Source: Woeseiaceae bacterium (lineage in GTDB: Bacteria; Pseudomonadota; Gammaproteobacteria; Steroidobacterales; Woeseiaceae). From it: a DNA stretch of 64,000 nucleotides. The stretch lies in NCBI GenBank assembly GCA_028277185.1, contig JANQGQ010000009.1:124001-188000 (forward strand). The letters are read 5' to 3'. A program made the translations under genes and the position numbers. The notes below the pieces were generated by a model that worked only from the letters and a program-made list of their open reading frames with translations, made no database searches and had not been told where the DNA came from. Shown here one piece after another: positions 1-8,245 of the stretch. Within the stretch, counting starts at the first letter, position 1, and every line of letters begins with the position of its first letter.

Positions 1-491
1 AACGATGTATCGGATGTCAGTTCTTGTTCTTCTTGTCAGCGCAGGCAGGCTTATCTGCAAACTGTGTAGCCTCAGCATTTTGTTCCCCCTTCCCCGAAGG
101 TTCTTCGCATTTTGTTGAGCTTGCTAATAGTTAGGTCGCCGGTCATCACAAAAAACCTTGGAAGTGATTAGGATCGCGATCTAAGCTATTTCAACGTAGA
201 CGTCACCGCGCTGGAAACTTCACCACAAGGAGTTAAGGAAACGGAATGCATCGACATTTGCCCATATGCGGCGCGCTTACGCATCAAAATCGCTTCAGGA
301 GACGACGAACTCAACGCGTATTTGTCTGGGGAACGTTCAGAAACTATGTTTAAGAGTCGACGCGAGAGTATCTAGATTTATAGGTTCGTTTCAGCGGTCC
401 GTTCGTAAGTGGCTCGTCGTCGGGAACCCAAAAGAAAGGAAAACGGAAATCGGAATCGCGTGCTTGAATGCGCGCATATATAGAATATTTC
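1..491. other. Left-edge stretch with no supported gene
   Basis: Nothing here reads as a convincing gene. The stretch is clearly AT-richer than the coding DNA to its right and lies downstream of the FecR gene stop. The longest plus-strand open frame (266-520) has no family resemblance. A 35-codon frame at 246-353 follows an AAGGA-like sequence, but its product is simply arginine-rich. The sequence GCATTTTGTT occurs twice within the first 120 bases, which may be chance. Confidence 0.4.
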
Positions 492-1547
492 TTACGGAAG
501 CTCTGCTCTCGATGAAATGAGCACGCGGCTGCCCGATTGTGTAACGACAAACGCTTCGGTACTAACGTCGAGATTGCTCAGCAGACCGTCGATGTTGTCG
601 GTGCGGGCAATGATCGTTACCGGATAACTCTCGAGTTCCGGATCGGCGATGACCAAGGTCTTGGGTGTGTATCGGCCGACTTCGTCTATTACTTCGCCGA
701 GCGGCGTGTTGACGAACTCGAGCATGCCGTATTGCCACGATAACTTGCGCTCAATTGCTTCGGTATCCACGGCGGCAACGACTTCTATCGCATTTGAGAT
801 GGTTGCGTTGGACCCCTTACTGAGCGTTTGTACCGAACCGGTACGACTGTGACTGTCGGGCAATTCCGCTGACGGTAGCGCAGCGACCAGAGGTTCAGAC
901 ACCTGCGAAACCTCGACTACGCCGTCGGTAACGGTAACTTCGGTCTCCTCATCGTCATGTACATAGACCGTAAATGCCGTCCCGACGGCGCGAACCACGC
1001 CGACTCTGGTAGCGACGACGAACGGACGGTCCGGATCGTGAGCGACTTCGAAGTGCGCCTCACCGGCTTCGAGAAACACGCTGCGCCGCTCTTTACTAAA
1101 CTGAACGTTCAAACTCGTGCGCGTGTTGAGCAGAATGAAGGAGCCATCGGGCAGGGAGACATCCTGCTGTTTGCCGATTGCCGTACGGTATTCAGCCAAA
1201 TAACCAGCCGGCTGTAGCAGCGACCACCCGACGACGAGCGCCATTGCCGCGATGCTCGCGGCTGCGGCTAACGTCAGGACGTAGCTGCGGTTTCGCTTTC
1301 GTCGTGCACGCTTACGGGCCACCCACGGATCGCCCTTTGCCACCGGATCGTCCCGAAGCTGCTGCAGGAAGGCGAGGGAATCCCATTCCTGCATCGCGGT
1401 ATCGAAAGCTTCGCGGTGCGCATCGTTTTCATTGAGCCAGCGGTCGAGGCGCTTCTGTTCCATGGGCGTCAGATCGTCGAGCCTGACGACCCAACGCATG
1501 GCCTCGATGGTCACCGAATCCTCTGTCAGATTTCCTGATTCTTTCAT
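492..1547 (-). CDS. FecR-family anti-sigma / sigma regulator
   Basis: Inner-membrane sigma regulator of 351 residues that would hold or activate its partner ECF sigma factor when a TonB receptor is occupied. The N-terminal cytoplasmic part carries the DUF4880 signature (WVVRLDDLTPMEQKRLDRWL, about 19-38). One membrane helix lies near 87-108, followed by the periplasmic FecR domain (about 118-215) and a C-terminal secretin/TonB short N-terminal-like segment (about 275-345). It lies 34 bases downstream of the ECF sigma gene on the same strand, so the pair is an operon in the usual FecI-FecR order. The cognate receptor is not directly downstream; it could lie beyond the left edge or be the receptor at 4682. 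Confidence 0.9.
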   Translation of the reverse strand: MKESGNLTEDSVTIEAMRWVVRLDDLTPMEQKRLDRWLNENDAHREAFDTAMQEWDSLAFLQQLRDDPVAKGDPWVARKRARRKRNRSYVLTLAAAASIAAMALVVGWSLLQPAGYLAEYRTAIGKQQDVSLPDGSFILLNTRTSLNVQFSKERRSVFLEAGEAHFEVAHDPDRPFVVATRVGVVRAVGTAFTVYVHDDEETEVTVTDGVVEVSQVSEPLVAALPSAELPDSHSRTGSVQTLSKGSNATISNAIEVVAAVDTEAIERKLSWQYGMLEFVNTPLGEVIDEVGRYTPKTLVIADPELESYPVTIIARTDNIDGLLSNLDVSTEAFVVTQSGSRVLISSRAELP

Positions 1548-1581
1548 TGCTCACAGACCGGGTTGCGAAACGGACGCTCAA

Positions 1582-2139
1582 CTACTCCGGATCGGGAAAG
1601 TCGTTTAGCACTATCCCGTGTTCTTTGCAATATTCGTCCAGCAACTTCCACCCCCGCGTGGCGTAGTTGGATACCGCGCCTTCCGACAACTGCATTTGCT
1701 CGGCAATCTCGGTACAGCTCTCGCCCCATATGCGCCGCCGCACAAATGCTTCCTGATAGCGCTCCGGCAGCGCCGATATGGCGGTGCTGAGCGCGTCGAG
1801 TTTTTGCTGCATGAACACCCTGTTCTCCGGCGAGCAGGCGTTCGCAGTCGACGCATGTTGGTCCACGTCGGATAGCGAATCCAGCTCCGCTCGTTTAGGA
1901 CCACGGTAAAACATGGACGTAATCAGGTTACGCGCCGTCGTGAACAGAAAACCCTTCGGCGAGTCGACAACCTTGCCGTTGTCCAGATACTTGATCGTGC
2001 GGATAAAGGTTTCCTGGACGACGTCCTCGGCGTGCGACAGCTCGTAGCCGGGTACGTGCCGGACCACATAACTCTTCAGGGAGTTTTCGTGCTCTTGAAA
2101 CAGCGAGGCGGCGACCTCGTGGTTCTTCGCCGATTTCAT
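1582..2139 (-). CDS. ECF RNA polymerase sigma factor (FecI-like), copy 1
   Basis: Extracytoplasmic-function sigma factor of 185 residues. Region 2 is seen as AEDVVQETFIRTIKYL followed by SPKGFLFTTARNLITS, and region 4 as LPERYQEAFVRRRIWGESCTEIAEQMQLSEGAVSNYA. It is followed at once by a FecR-type regulator, which implies cell-surface signalling. It is a clear paralogue of the sigma factors at 6898 and 9089: the region 2 and region 4 motifs match closely, including the shared SPKxFL and EAFVRRR strings. The ATG at 2139 is preceded by GAAGAG. The upstream region is shared with the divergent LuxR-type gene. Confidence 0.93.
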   Translation of the reverse strand: MKSAKNHEVAASLFQEHENSLKSYVVRHVPGYELSHAEDVVQETFIRTIKYLDNGKVVDSPKGFLFTTARNLITSMFYRGPKRAELDSLSDVDQHASTANACSPENRVFMQQKLDALSTAISALPERYQEAFVRRRIWGESCTEIAEQMQLSEGAVSNYATRGWKLLDEYCKEHGIVLNDFPDPE

Positions 2140-2499
2140 CGATACGACGCTCTTCTTGAGTTCTTGTTTGCGTCCTGCAACGTTGCGTATCTACGCACCC
2201 GACTTGTCGTGCCTTTCACTAGTTCCACGAATGCAGCAGAACATGACAGAGACATGTAGATACTAGGTTGCGCGGGAATAGGAATGGGTGTTTTCAGGCA
2301 TTGACTTTTCTGAAACGCGCAGCCTGTCACAAATCTGTCATCAATTTTGTCACAGATCGAACTGTGAAACGCGTGGAATTGCGCCAAAATTCCTATAATT
2401 GTTATTTTTGTTCCATAAAAGGCGAGTCTTTGTGCGCCGGCCGCGTTGGTTAGATTAGTCAGTTGGCAACGTCGTACCTCTTAGACAGAGAGGTAAAAA
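2140..2499. promoter_or_regulatory. Divergent promoter region between ECF sigma and LuxR-type genes
   Basis: A 360-base gene-free stretch between divergent regulators. It is AT-rich in its right half. Three direct copies of TGTCAYM occur at 2325-2331, 2336-2342 and 2348-2354, spaced 11 and 12 bases, about one helical turn. This arrangement is typical of a cooperatively bound activator or repressor. No reliable -35/-10 pair was fixed. Confidence 0.45.
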
Positions 2500-3378
2500 A
2501 TGAAAACAGCGGCGGGGCAAGCGGCGGACCTGAAGGAAACGAAGCGGAATATGTCCGGTTCCGCGACCACGCAGCCCGTCCGGGACGAGGGACCGTCGGA
2601 CGCCATGCTCAGCAGTGAGTACGGCTATTATTTCGAGCTGTCATCCGCCACGGACGTCGGCGATTTCAAACGGCGAATAGATAACATCGTCAAACGGCTG
2701 GGTTTCGGCGATTATGCGTTCGTCCGATTGGCCAGCGTGGAAGACTCGAGAGAGCTGATCTCGATCACGCCGGATCTGATCACCACTTACGACGCGGCGG
2801 GGCTATGGGAGTACGACCTCGCCCTGAAGCACTCAATCGACGATACGCGGCCCATATTTCGCTCCGCGATCAACGAGCACGTTTTTCAATCCCCGGTCGA
2901 ACTCGGTGAGTACTCACGCTGCATGCACGAAGCCAACGAGCTGAACAAGTCCTTCGGGTACTACGACTTCTACAACACCCCGATCGAGGCGAGGAACGGC
3001 AATGGACACGTAGTACTTGCGGTTACGCTGAAGGGGCTGAGCCCGACGGTATTGAAGCGCAAGGTTCAGCAATGCATGTCAGACCTGCAGCTCTTGTGCG
3101 AAGCCATCGACTTCGTATCGACCCGCAAGTTTGCCGATGAGCTGCTCGGCCGGGAAGATCAGGAGAGCCGCATCATCAAAATCAACTCCAGACCGCTCGA
3201 GGTGTTGGACATGCTGGCCAACAAAGACCTCAACATTACCGAGGTGGCGGCTGAGATGGGTATCAGCAAGAACACTGCCAATCGGCATCTGCACGCCGCG
3301 CGGAAAGCGTTCGGTGTCAGAACCAACTACGCGGCGATCAAAAAGAGCATTCTCAACAGGCTCATCGAATACAAGTAG
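2500..3378 (+). CDS. LuxR-family transcriptional regulator with autoinducer-binding-like domain
   Basis: DNA-binding regulator of 292 residues. Residues about 45-195 resemble the autoinducer-binding domain of quorum-sensing LuxR proteins; the final 65 residues form the LuxR-type helix-turn-helix (LNITEVAAEMGISKNTANRH). About 40 extra N-terminal residues precede the domain. No luxI-type synthase lies in the window, so this is probably a LuxR solo answering a host, plant, self-made or foreign small molecule. The DP pair of the classical ligand pocket is DD here, so an acyl-homoserine lactone is not assured. The P450 gene starts 48 bases downstream on the same strand and is the natural candidate target. 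Confidence 0.85.
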   Translation: MKTAAGQAADLKETKRNMSGSATTQPVRDEGPSDAMLSSEYGYYFELSSATDVGDFKRRIDNIVKRLGFGDYAFVRLASVEDSRELISITPDLITTYDAAGLWEYDLALKHSIDDTRPIFRSAINEHVFQSPVELGEYSRCMHEANELNKSFGYYDFYNTPIEARNGNGHVVLAVTLKGLSPTVLKRKVQQCMSDLQLLCEAIDFVSTRKFADELLGREDQESRIIKINSRPLEVLDMLANKDLNITEVAAEMGISKNTANRHLHAARKAFGVRTNYAAIKKSILNRLIEYK

Positions 3379-3426
3379 CGATACCCAAGGCAGCGACGGG
3401 GCGTTGGGCAAATCGGAGCGAAGCAC

Positions 3427-4641
3427 ATGGCGGACGACGATTGCACTTGCCCCGAAATCGATTTGCTATCCAAAGAGGTCAAGGCTGATCCGTACCCGAC
3501 TTACGCAAAGCTCCGGGAGCAGGCTCCGGTCTGCAGGATCAGTCGGTTTGGCGCGTGGGCCGTCACCCGTTACGAGGACGTAAAGTACGTACTCGACAAG
3601 CCGAAGACATTCTCGGCTGCCGCGGCCAATGAGCTCTACAACTCCAGATCCCCGGACGAGGAGAGCGCGCCTCCCCGGTTGATCGCCTCTCAGGATCCGC
3701 CGGAACACGACAAGTACCACGCCCTCGTCAACAAGGCTTTCCTCGACAGCGCGACCGCGCCTCTGGTCCCCCTGATGCATGAGATGGTGCGCTCGCTGTT
3801 GCAGAACTTCGAGGCGGAGCGGGCCGACTTCATAAAGGGGTTCGCCTACCCCTACGTCGGCACGATCGTTGGGAAGATCGTGGGCCTCGAGGACGCGCTG
3901 CAGGACACCGAGGAGCTGCACGCATGGCTGGCGCTTGAGGAGCGCATCTCGCTACCGCCGGTTGACGAAGACTACAAGCTTGCCTTCGCCGCGGCGGTCG
4001 AGAGGCAAAACCGGTACTTCACGGAGATCATGACGGAGCGGCGGAAGCGGCCGCAGAAGGATCTCGTGACTCATCTCGTCAATGCCGAGGTGGACGGCCG
4101 CAAGCTCACCGATGACGAAGTCTGCGATCTGCTTCGCCTGATCGTTTCGGCCGGGTACGTAACCACTGTTCCGGTCCTGGGCAACGCCGTATCGCTCCTG
4201 TCTCAAAGACCCGACCTGATCGCCGCTCTACGTGAGTCGCCACAATCCATTCCCGCGTTTGGCGAGGAGCTGCTGCGCTTCAGCCCGTCCGTGCTCGCCA
4301 CGGTTCGGGGAACTACCCGGGCCGTGGAGATCGCGGAAATCGAGATACCCGCCAACGAGATCGTCATGCCGATACTGGCGTCGGCGAACCGCGATCCGCG
4401 GGCGTTTCCGGATCCCGATAGCTTCGACTTCACCCGCCCGCGCGTCGGGCGGCATCTCGCGTTCGGTTACGGCGTACACACCTGCCTTGGCGCGGCACTT
4501 GCGAGGCTCGAGCTGCGCGTCGTGCTCGAGGAGCTGCTGAACGCCTACACGCATATCGATTGTCCGTCGAGTGAAGAGCTGACCCGACTTCATACCCTGT
4601 TCGTACGCGGTATCTCCGAGTTGCCCGTACGTCTTTCCTGA
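3427..4641 (+). CDS. Cytochrome P450
   Basis: Soluble bacterial-type P450 monooxygenase of 404 residues, without signal or membrane anchor. The heme-cysteine motif is FGYGVHTCLG near residue 341, the ExxR motif is in EELLRF, and a typical I-helix region stands at about residue 239. The I-helix reads AGYVTT where most P450s have AG-x-(D/E)-T; the acidic residue that helps protonate bound oxygen is valine. The threonine is kept. It sits between a LuxR-type regulator (48-base gap) and a TonB receptor (40-base gap), which suggests one transcription unit for importing and hydroxylating a hydrophobic substrate such as a terpenoid or steroid; the substrate cannot be read from sequence. No ferredoxin or ferredoxin reductase is adjacent. 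Confidence 0.93.
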   Translation: MADDDCTCPEIDLLSKEVKADPYPTYAKLREQAPVCRISRFGAWAVTRYEDVKYVLDKPKTFSAAAANELYNSRSPDEESAPPRLIASQDPPEHDKYHALVNKAFLDSATAPLVPLMHEMVRSLLQNFEAERADFIKGFAYPYVGTIVGKIVGLEDALQDTEELHAWLALEERISLPPVDEDYKLAFAAAVERQNRYFTEIMTERRKRPQKDLVTHLVNAEVDGRKLTDDEVCDLLRLIVSAGYVTTVPVLGNAVSLLSQRPDLIAALRESPQSIPAFGEELLRFSPSVLATVRGTTRAVEIAEIEIPANEIVMPILASANRDPRAFPDPDSFDFTRPRVGRHLAFGYGVHTCLGAALARLELRVVLEELLNAYTHIDCPSSEELTRLHTLFVRGISELPVRLS

Positions 4642-4681
4642 TACCGCCTTTTCTGACGCCGACCATCCTTGGGGGATAGCG

Positions 4682-6913
4682 ATGCACGCATGCAGACTCG
4701 CCAGAGACTCCTTTTTTTCGACTACGGCCATTACGACGATAGCGGCCACCTTCGTCCTGATGCCGTTGGACGGAGCCTCGGCACAGGAGGCGGAACACGT
4801 TCTGGACGAGGTCATCGTGACCGCGCAAAAGCGCGAGCAATCGCTGCAGGACGCGCCGATCGCCATATCCGTGATGAGCAGTGAGCAACTGGAAGCACAG
4901 CGCATAGTCGACTTGAAAGCTCTCGAGGTCGGCACGATTCCCTTCATGCGCGTCGTGCCGGTCGGCAACACGACGTCGAACCTGATCGTGGCTATCCGGG
5001 GTAACGCACCCGGCGATCCCAGCGAAGTGACCCGCGATACGGCCGTGGCGATGTATCTGGACGGGATATACCTCTCGCGCTCCCAAGGGCTCGGCTTCGA
5101 CCTCGTCGACCTCGAGCGCGTCGAAGTGCTGCGCGGCCCTCAGGGTAGCCTCTTCGGCCGGAACGCTATCGGCGGCACCGTCAATCTGGTCTCGAAGAAG
5201 CCGACCGGGGAATTCCGTTTCCGGCAGACGGTAGACGTCGGTCGTTTCAATGAGCTGCGGTACGTGACCCGTATCGACCTTCCGAAGGTCGGCGGCGTTA
5301 GCGCGAAGCTGGACTACCTGCATTCCGAGCGCGACGGCTGGGTGGACAACACCGCGCCCGGGCAAGCCGACTACACCGAATTCCGCAAAGACGGCGGACG
5401 GCTGGCGCTCAACTGGCAGGCAAGCGACGTACTCGTTCTGGACTACAGTTTCGATACCTCGAACGTGAGCACGGCGCAGAACTACTTTCAGTTCTACGCC
5501 GACCGAATTGGCCTGTTCGGCGAAGAGCGCGACCGCCGCGAGGTCACCCGTCTGCCGGCGCTGCCGCTCGAACCGACCCGGAGCACGCACTCGGGCCATC
5601 GCCTGACCGTCGGCTGGGAGGTAGCGGAAAACCTGCGCTTCGAGTCCATCAGCGGCTACCGCGAACTGGAGGAAGACAGCGACAACAACTACCTCGGCGT
5701 CCTGTACTTCAACGGTCTGAACGACTCGTCGGTCATGGACCAGGATCAGATTTCGCAGGAGTTTCAGCTGATCGGCAGCCAGGACCGCGTCGACTGGGCC
5801 GCGGGACTCTACTATCTGAAAGAAGACCTCACCAAGACGCTGCAGAGTCTGTTTACGCTGGACATCTTCGGCGTCCTCGGCGGCCCGCCGCTGAGCCCGA
5901 TCACGCCGCCGACCACCTTCGACGCGCTTGCGTCGGGCGACTTCGTCCCGCCGCGGATCGTCGATTCCGAGGCCCGCTCGGTAGCCGCGTACGGCCAGGC
6001 CACGTGGAACCCGGACGTGCTCAACGACGCGCTGCGGCTGACGCTGGGTCTGCGTTATACCGAGGACGAGCGCTCCTCGACCCGCTTCCAGACCGCGCTC
6101 AGCGTCGCCGATCGGGACTCGGAGCATCTCGACACGACCATTGCCGTCGAATACGTGTGGAGCGACTCGCTTTCTGCCTATGCCAAATGGAGCACGGGAT
6201 ACAAAGCGGGCGGGGTCAATACGCGATCGGTGAGCTTTGCGCCGTTCGAGGAAGAGACCGCGGAAACGGTCGAGCTTGGACTCAAATCCGAATTCTGGGG
6301 GCGACGAGCCCGACTCAACGCCGCGGTTTTCATGACGGATTACGAAGATTTGCAACTCGACTTTCTCGATCCCGTTAACCCGACGGTGCTCGAGACGATC
6401 AACGCGGCCAGACAGGTCGAGGTAGACGGTCTGGAGATGGAGCTGACCGTCACGCCGCTGGAAGGACTCCTCATCGGAGCCAGCTACTCCTATCTCGACA
6501 GCAATATGCCGCTGCAGCCCAACCCGATCGCCGGTGGCCTGTTGCAGCAGTTCTACGTGCCGCTGGCGCCGGACCACGCCGGGGCGCTGACGGTTGACTA
6601 TCAGTTTGCGCCGTGGAGCTTCGGCACCCTGGGCGCCCACCTCGGCATGACCTCGACGGACGACTACTTCTACGGTCCGCTGGTCGGCGAGCAGCGAACC
6701 GACTCCTACACCCTGTGGAACGCACGCCTGACGCTCAAGGACATACCCGCCGGCGATGGCGGCGCGCTGACGATTGCCCTCTGGGGAGAAAACCTCACCG
6801 ACGAAGAGTACGTCGTGTTCGCGTTTCCGGTCGGCGACCCGGCGGTGTCGATCGCGCAGGCGTTCGGCGATCCCCGAACCTATGGGCTTAGCCTGACCTA
6901 CGGTTTTCGCTGA
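4682..6913 (+). CDS. TonB-dependent outer-membrane receptor
   Basis: Outer-membrane active-transport barrel of 743 residues. A signal peptide ends near GASA-QEAE; the TonB box follows (LDEVIVTAQKR). The plug has the signature VEVLRGPQGSLFGRNAIGGT, and the barrel ends in YGLSLTYGFR with a terminal aromatic-plus-arginine. The plug style (EVIVTAQKR, QSLQDAPIAIS) is that of the large receptor family common in sphingomonads and marine gammaproteobacteria, often importing hydrophobic or aromatic compounds and iron complexes. It follows the P450 gene by 40 bases. Its 3' end overlaps, tail to tail, the ECF sigma gene at 6898 by 16 bases. Confidence 0.95.
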   Translation: MHACRLARDSFFSTTAITTIAATFVLMPLDGASAQEAEHVLDEVIVTAQKREQSLQDAPIAISVMSSEQLEAQRIVDLKALEVGTIPFMRVVPVGNTTSNLIVAIRGNAPGDPSEVTRDTAVAMYLDGIYLSRSQGLGFDLVDLERVEVLRGPQGSLFGRNAIGGTVNLVSKKPTGEFRFRQTVDVGRFNELRYVTRIDLPKVGGVSAKLDYLHSERDGWVDNTAPGQADYTEFRKDGGRLALNWQASDVLVLDYSFDTSNVSTAQNYFQFYADRIGLFGEERDRREVTRLPALPLEPTRSTHSGHRLTVGWEVAENLRFESISGYRELEEDSDNNYLGVLYFNGLNDSSVMDQDQISQEFQLIGSQDRVDWAAGLYYLKEDLTKTLQSLFTLDIFGVLGGPPLSPITPPTTFDALASGDFVPPRIVDSEARSVAAYGQATWNPDVLNDALRLTLGLRYTEDERSSTRFQTALSVADRDSEHLDTTIAVEYVWSDSLSAYAKWSTGYKAGGVNTRSVSFAPFEEETAETVELGLKSEFWGRRARLNAAVFMTDYEDLQLDFLDPVNPTVLETINAARQVEVDGLEMELTVTPLEGLLIGASYSYLDSNMPLQPNPIAGGLLQQFYVPLAPDHAGALTVDYQFAPWSFGTLGAHLGMTSTDDYFYGPLVGEQRTDSYTLWNARLTLKDIPAGDGGALTIALWGENLTDEEYVVFAFPVGDPAVSIAQAFGDPRTYGLSLTYGFR

Positions 6914-7431
6914 GGCGTGGGATCGTGCAGCTCGATATCGTGCTCTTCGCAGTACTCGAGCAGCCGCTTCCATCCCAGCGTGGCGTAGTTCGACACGGCT
7001 GGCTTCGACAGTTGCATGGCGTCCGCGATTTCGGCACAGCTCTCGCCCCAGACGCGCCGCCGCACGAAAGCCTCCTGATAACGTTCCGGCAGCGACGCGA
7101 CGGCAAAACAGAATGCCTCGAGTCGCCGCTCCACGATCAGGCGATGCTCGGCCGAGCACAAGTCTGCAAGCAGTTCGCTCTCGTCTCCGTCCATGTCGGG
7201 CAGGGGCTCGAATCCGCGATGCCTCGGGCCTCGATAGAACGTGGACGTGATGAGGTTGCGCGCCGTCCTGTACAGAAACCCCTTCGGCGAGTCGATCGCC
7301 CTGCCTTTTTCGAGGTGTCTGATCGTGCGAACGAAAGTCTCCTGGACGACGTCTTCCGCGTACGAAAACTCGCAGCGCGGAACGAACTGCCGGACGTAAT
7401 TCCTGAGCGCTTTACCATGCTCTTCGTACAA
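6898..7431 (-). CDS. ECF RNA polymerase sigma factor, copy 2
   Basis: FecI-like sigma factor of at least 177 residues, paralogous to 1582 and 9089 (YAEDVVQETFVRTIRHL, SPKGFLYRTARNLITST, EAFVRRRVWGESCAEIA). There is no ATG at the expected start. TTG at 7431 gives the coordinates shown. Similarity to copy 1 continues upstream (SAKSKKFVASLYEEH against MKSAKNHEVAASLFQEH), so translation probably begins earlier; the only accepted-like codon before the in-frame stop is CTG at 7471-7473. No FecR follows it. Upstream on the same strand lies an FCD-like protein gene instead. Region 4 is complete, so the factor is probably functional. Confidence 0.88.
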   Translation of the reverse strand: MYEEHGKALRNYVRQFVPRCEFSYAEDVVQETFVRTIRHLEKGRAIDSPKGFLYRTARNLITSTFYRGPRHRGFEPLPDMDGDESELLADLCSAEHRLIVERRLEAFCFAVASLPERYQEAFVRRRVWGESCAEIADAMQLSKPAVSNYATLGWKRLLEYCEEHDIELHDPTPQRKP

Positions 7432-7583
7432 CGACGCGACGAACTTTTTGCTCTTGGCGGATAGTCTCTGCAGCGCGAAGCCTAATCATGACTATTGTCT
7501 ATGAAAGAGTACATATGGGCTCCGCGGAATACAAGAAGTTTATGGTAGTACGCTGGGCGGTGGCTCGCCGCCATCGGTGCCAA

Positions 7584-8039
7584 TTACCTTGCAGCGAGCA
7601 CCTCACAGATCTCCGTGACCAGGCAACGCCTTCGGCTGTGGTAAACGGCAATCGCGTCGCGCAGCTTCCCTCGGTTCCTGTCGGTGTACTCGTCCAGCAG
7701 CAGCTCGCAAATGCCGCGGAGTTCGCTTGCCGTGTTGTCGACACGCCCGCACTCCACTACCCGGAACTCGTGCATCTGCGCATTCGTTTCCTCGATGAGA
7801 TCCACGATGTCCTGCCGGCCGGTCCGGGCGACGACGGTCGAAAACAGTTCGCCGGTACACGTGGCCAGGTCGGCGCTGCTGGTTTTGGGGCTGAGCTTTC
7901 TTCTGAGCCGACCGATGGCGGCCGCTGCTTTGCCGTCGTCGTCAGCCGCATGATCGAGCGCCGACATGACGATCGTGCGATTCAAGGTCTGAAGCCCGGC
8001 GATGACGCTTTCTTTTGAGCGTGGCGCAGAATAGTTCAT
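7584..8039 (-). CDS. FCD-like sensory-domain protein without DNA-binding domain (copy 1)
   Basis: 151-residue protein homologous along its length to the C-terminal part of the GntR-type protein at 13055 (GLQTLNRTIVMSALDH against GLYDCNRAIVMAAVDR; YHSRRRCLVTEI against YHDQRRDLVPEL) but lacking the winged helix. FCD domains are all-alpha ligand-binding domains of GntR regulators. It cannot bind DNA by the usual route, so it may act by dimerising with the full-length paralogue, or as a ligand-sensitive partner of the ECF sigma factor downstream (gap 110 bases to the likely sigma start). Two 18-bp palindromes lie just upstream (8148-8165, 8228-8245). Family assignment comes from the paralogy and general pattern, not a database search. 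Confidence 0.6.
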   Translation of the reverse strand: MNYSAPRSKESVIAGLQTLNRTIVMSALDHAADDDGKAAAAIGRLRRKLSPKTSSADLATCTGELFSTVVARTGRQDIVDLIEETNAQMHEFRVVECGRVDNTASELRGICELLLDEYTDRNRGKLRDAIAVYHSRRRCLVTEICEVLAAR

Positions 8040-8147
8040 TTTCGTACCGGGTAGTCACGAGGGATTCGTTCGCTACTTTCGTTGTCCGGTCGATCTAAGG
8101 GTGTCGCTCTCTGACCGGGAGGGTAGCTAATTGCCCTGAACGACGCG

Positions 8148-8165
8148 CCTACCCGATCGAGTAGG
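8148..8165. promoter_or_regulatory. 18-bp palindromic operator candidate, site A
   Basis: CCTACCCGATCGAGTAGG is a near-perfect palindrome, with one mismatched pair, 109 bases upstream of the FCD-like gene at 7584-8039. It is preceded by GCG, giving GCGCCTAC, as at the site near 13767. The three sites share the frame CCTACYCGRTC...GYAGG. Confidence 0.6.
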
Positions 8166-8227
8166 GTAGTTTCGGGCTTCTCGGGGCTGTCGCCCGAGCA
8201 GATTCAGCGTAACGGAGTGTTGCGGTG

Positions 8228-8245
8228 CCTACCCGGTCGGGCAGG
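8228..8245. promoter_or_regulatory. 18-bp palindromic operator candidate, site B
   Basis: CCTACCCGGTCGGGCAGG is a second copy of the palindrome, 80 bases centre to centre from site A. It overlaps the stop codon of the FCD-like gene at 8229-8777. Two sites in one intergenic region would allow cooperative or looped binding. Confidence 0.55.

Noticed and set aside
246..353. 35-codon small ORF with an AAGGA site at the left edge
   Set aside because: The peptide is arginine-rich with no RiPP-like core or membrane helix, and nothing nearby supports it.
4430..7159. Very long minus-strand open frame opposite the TonB receptor
   Set aside because: It is antisense to a clear receptor gene; high GC in third positions leaves long stop-free antisense frames. 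The translation is arginine-rich and has no domain.
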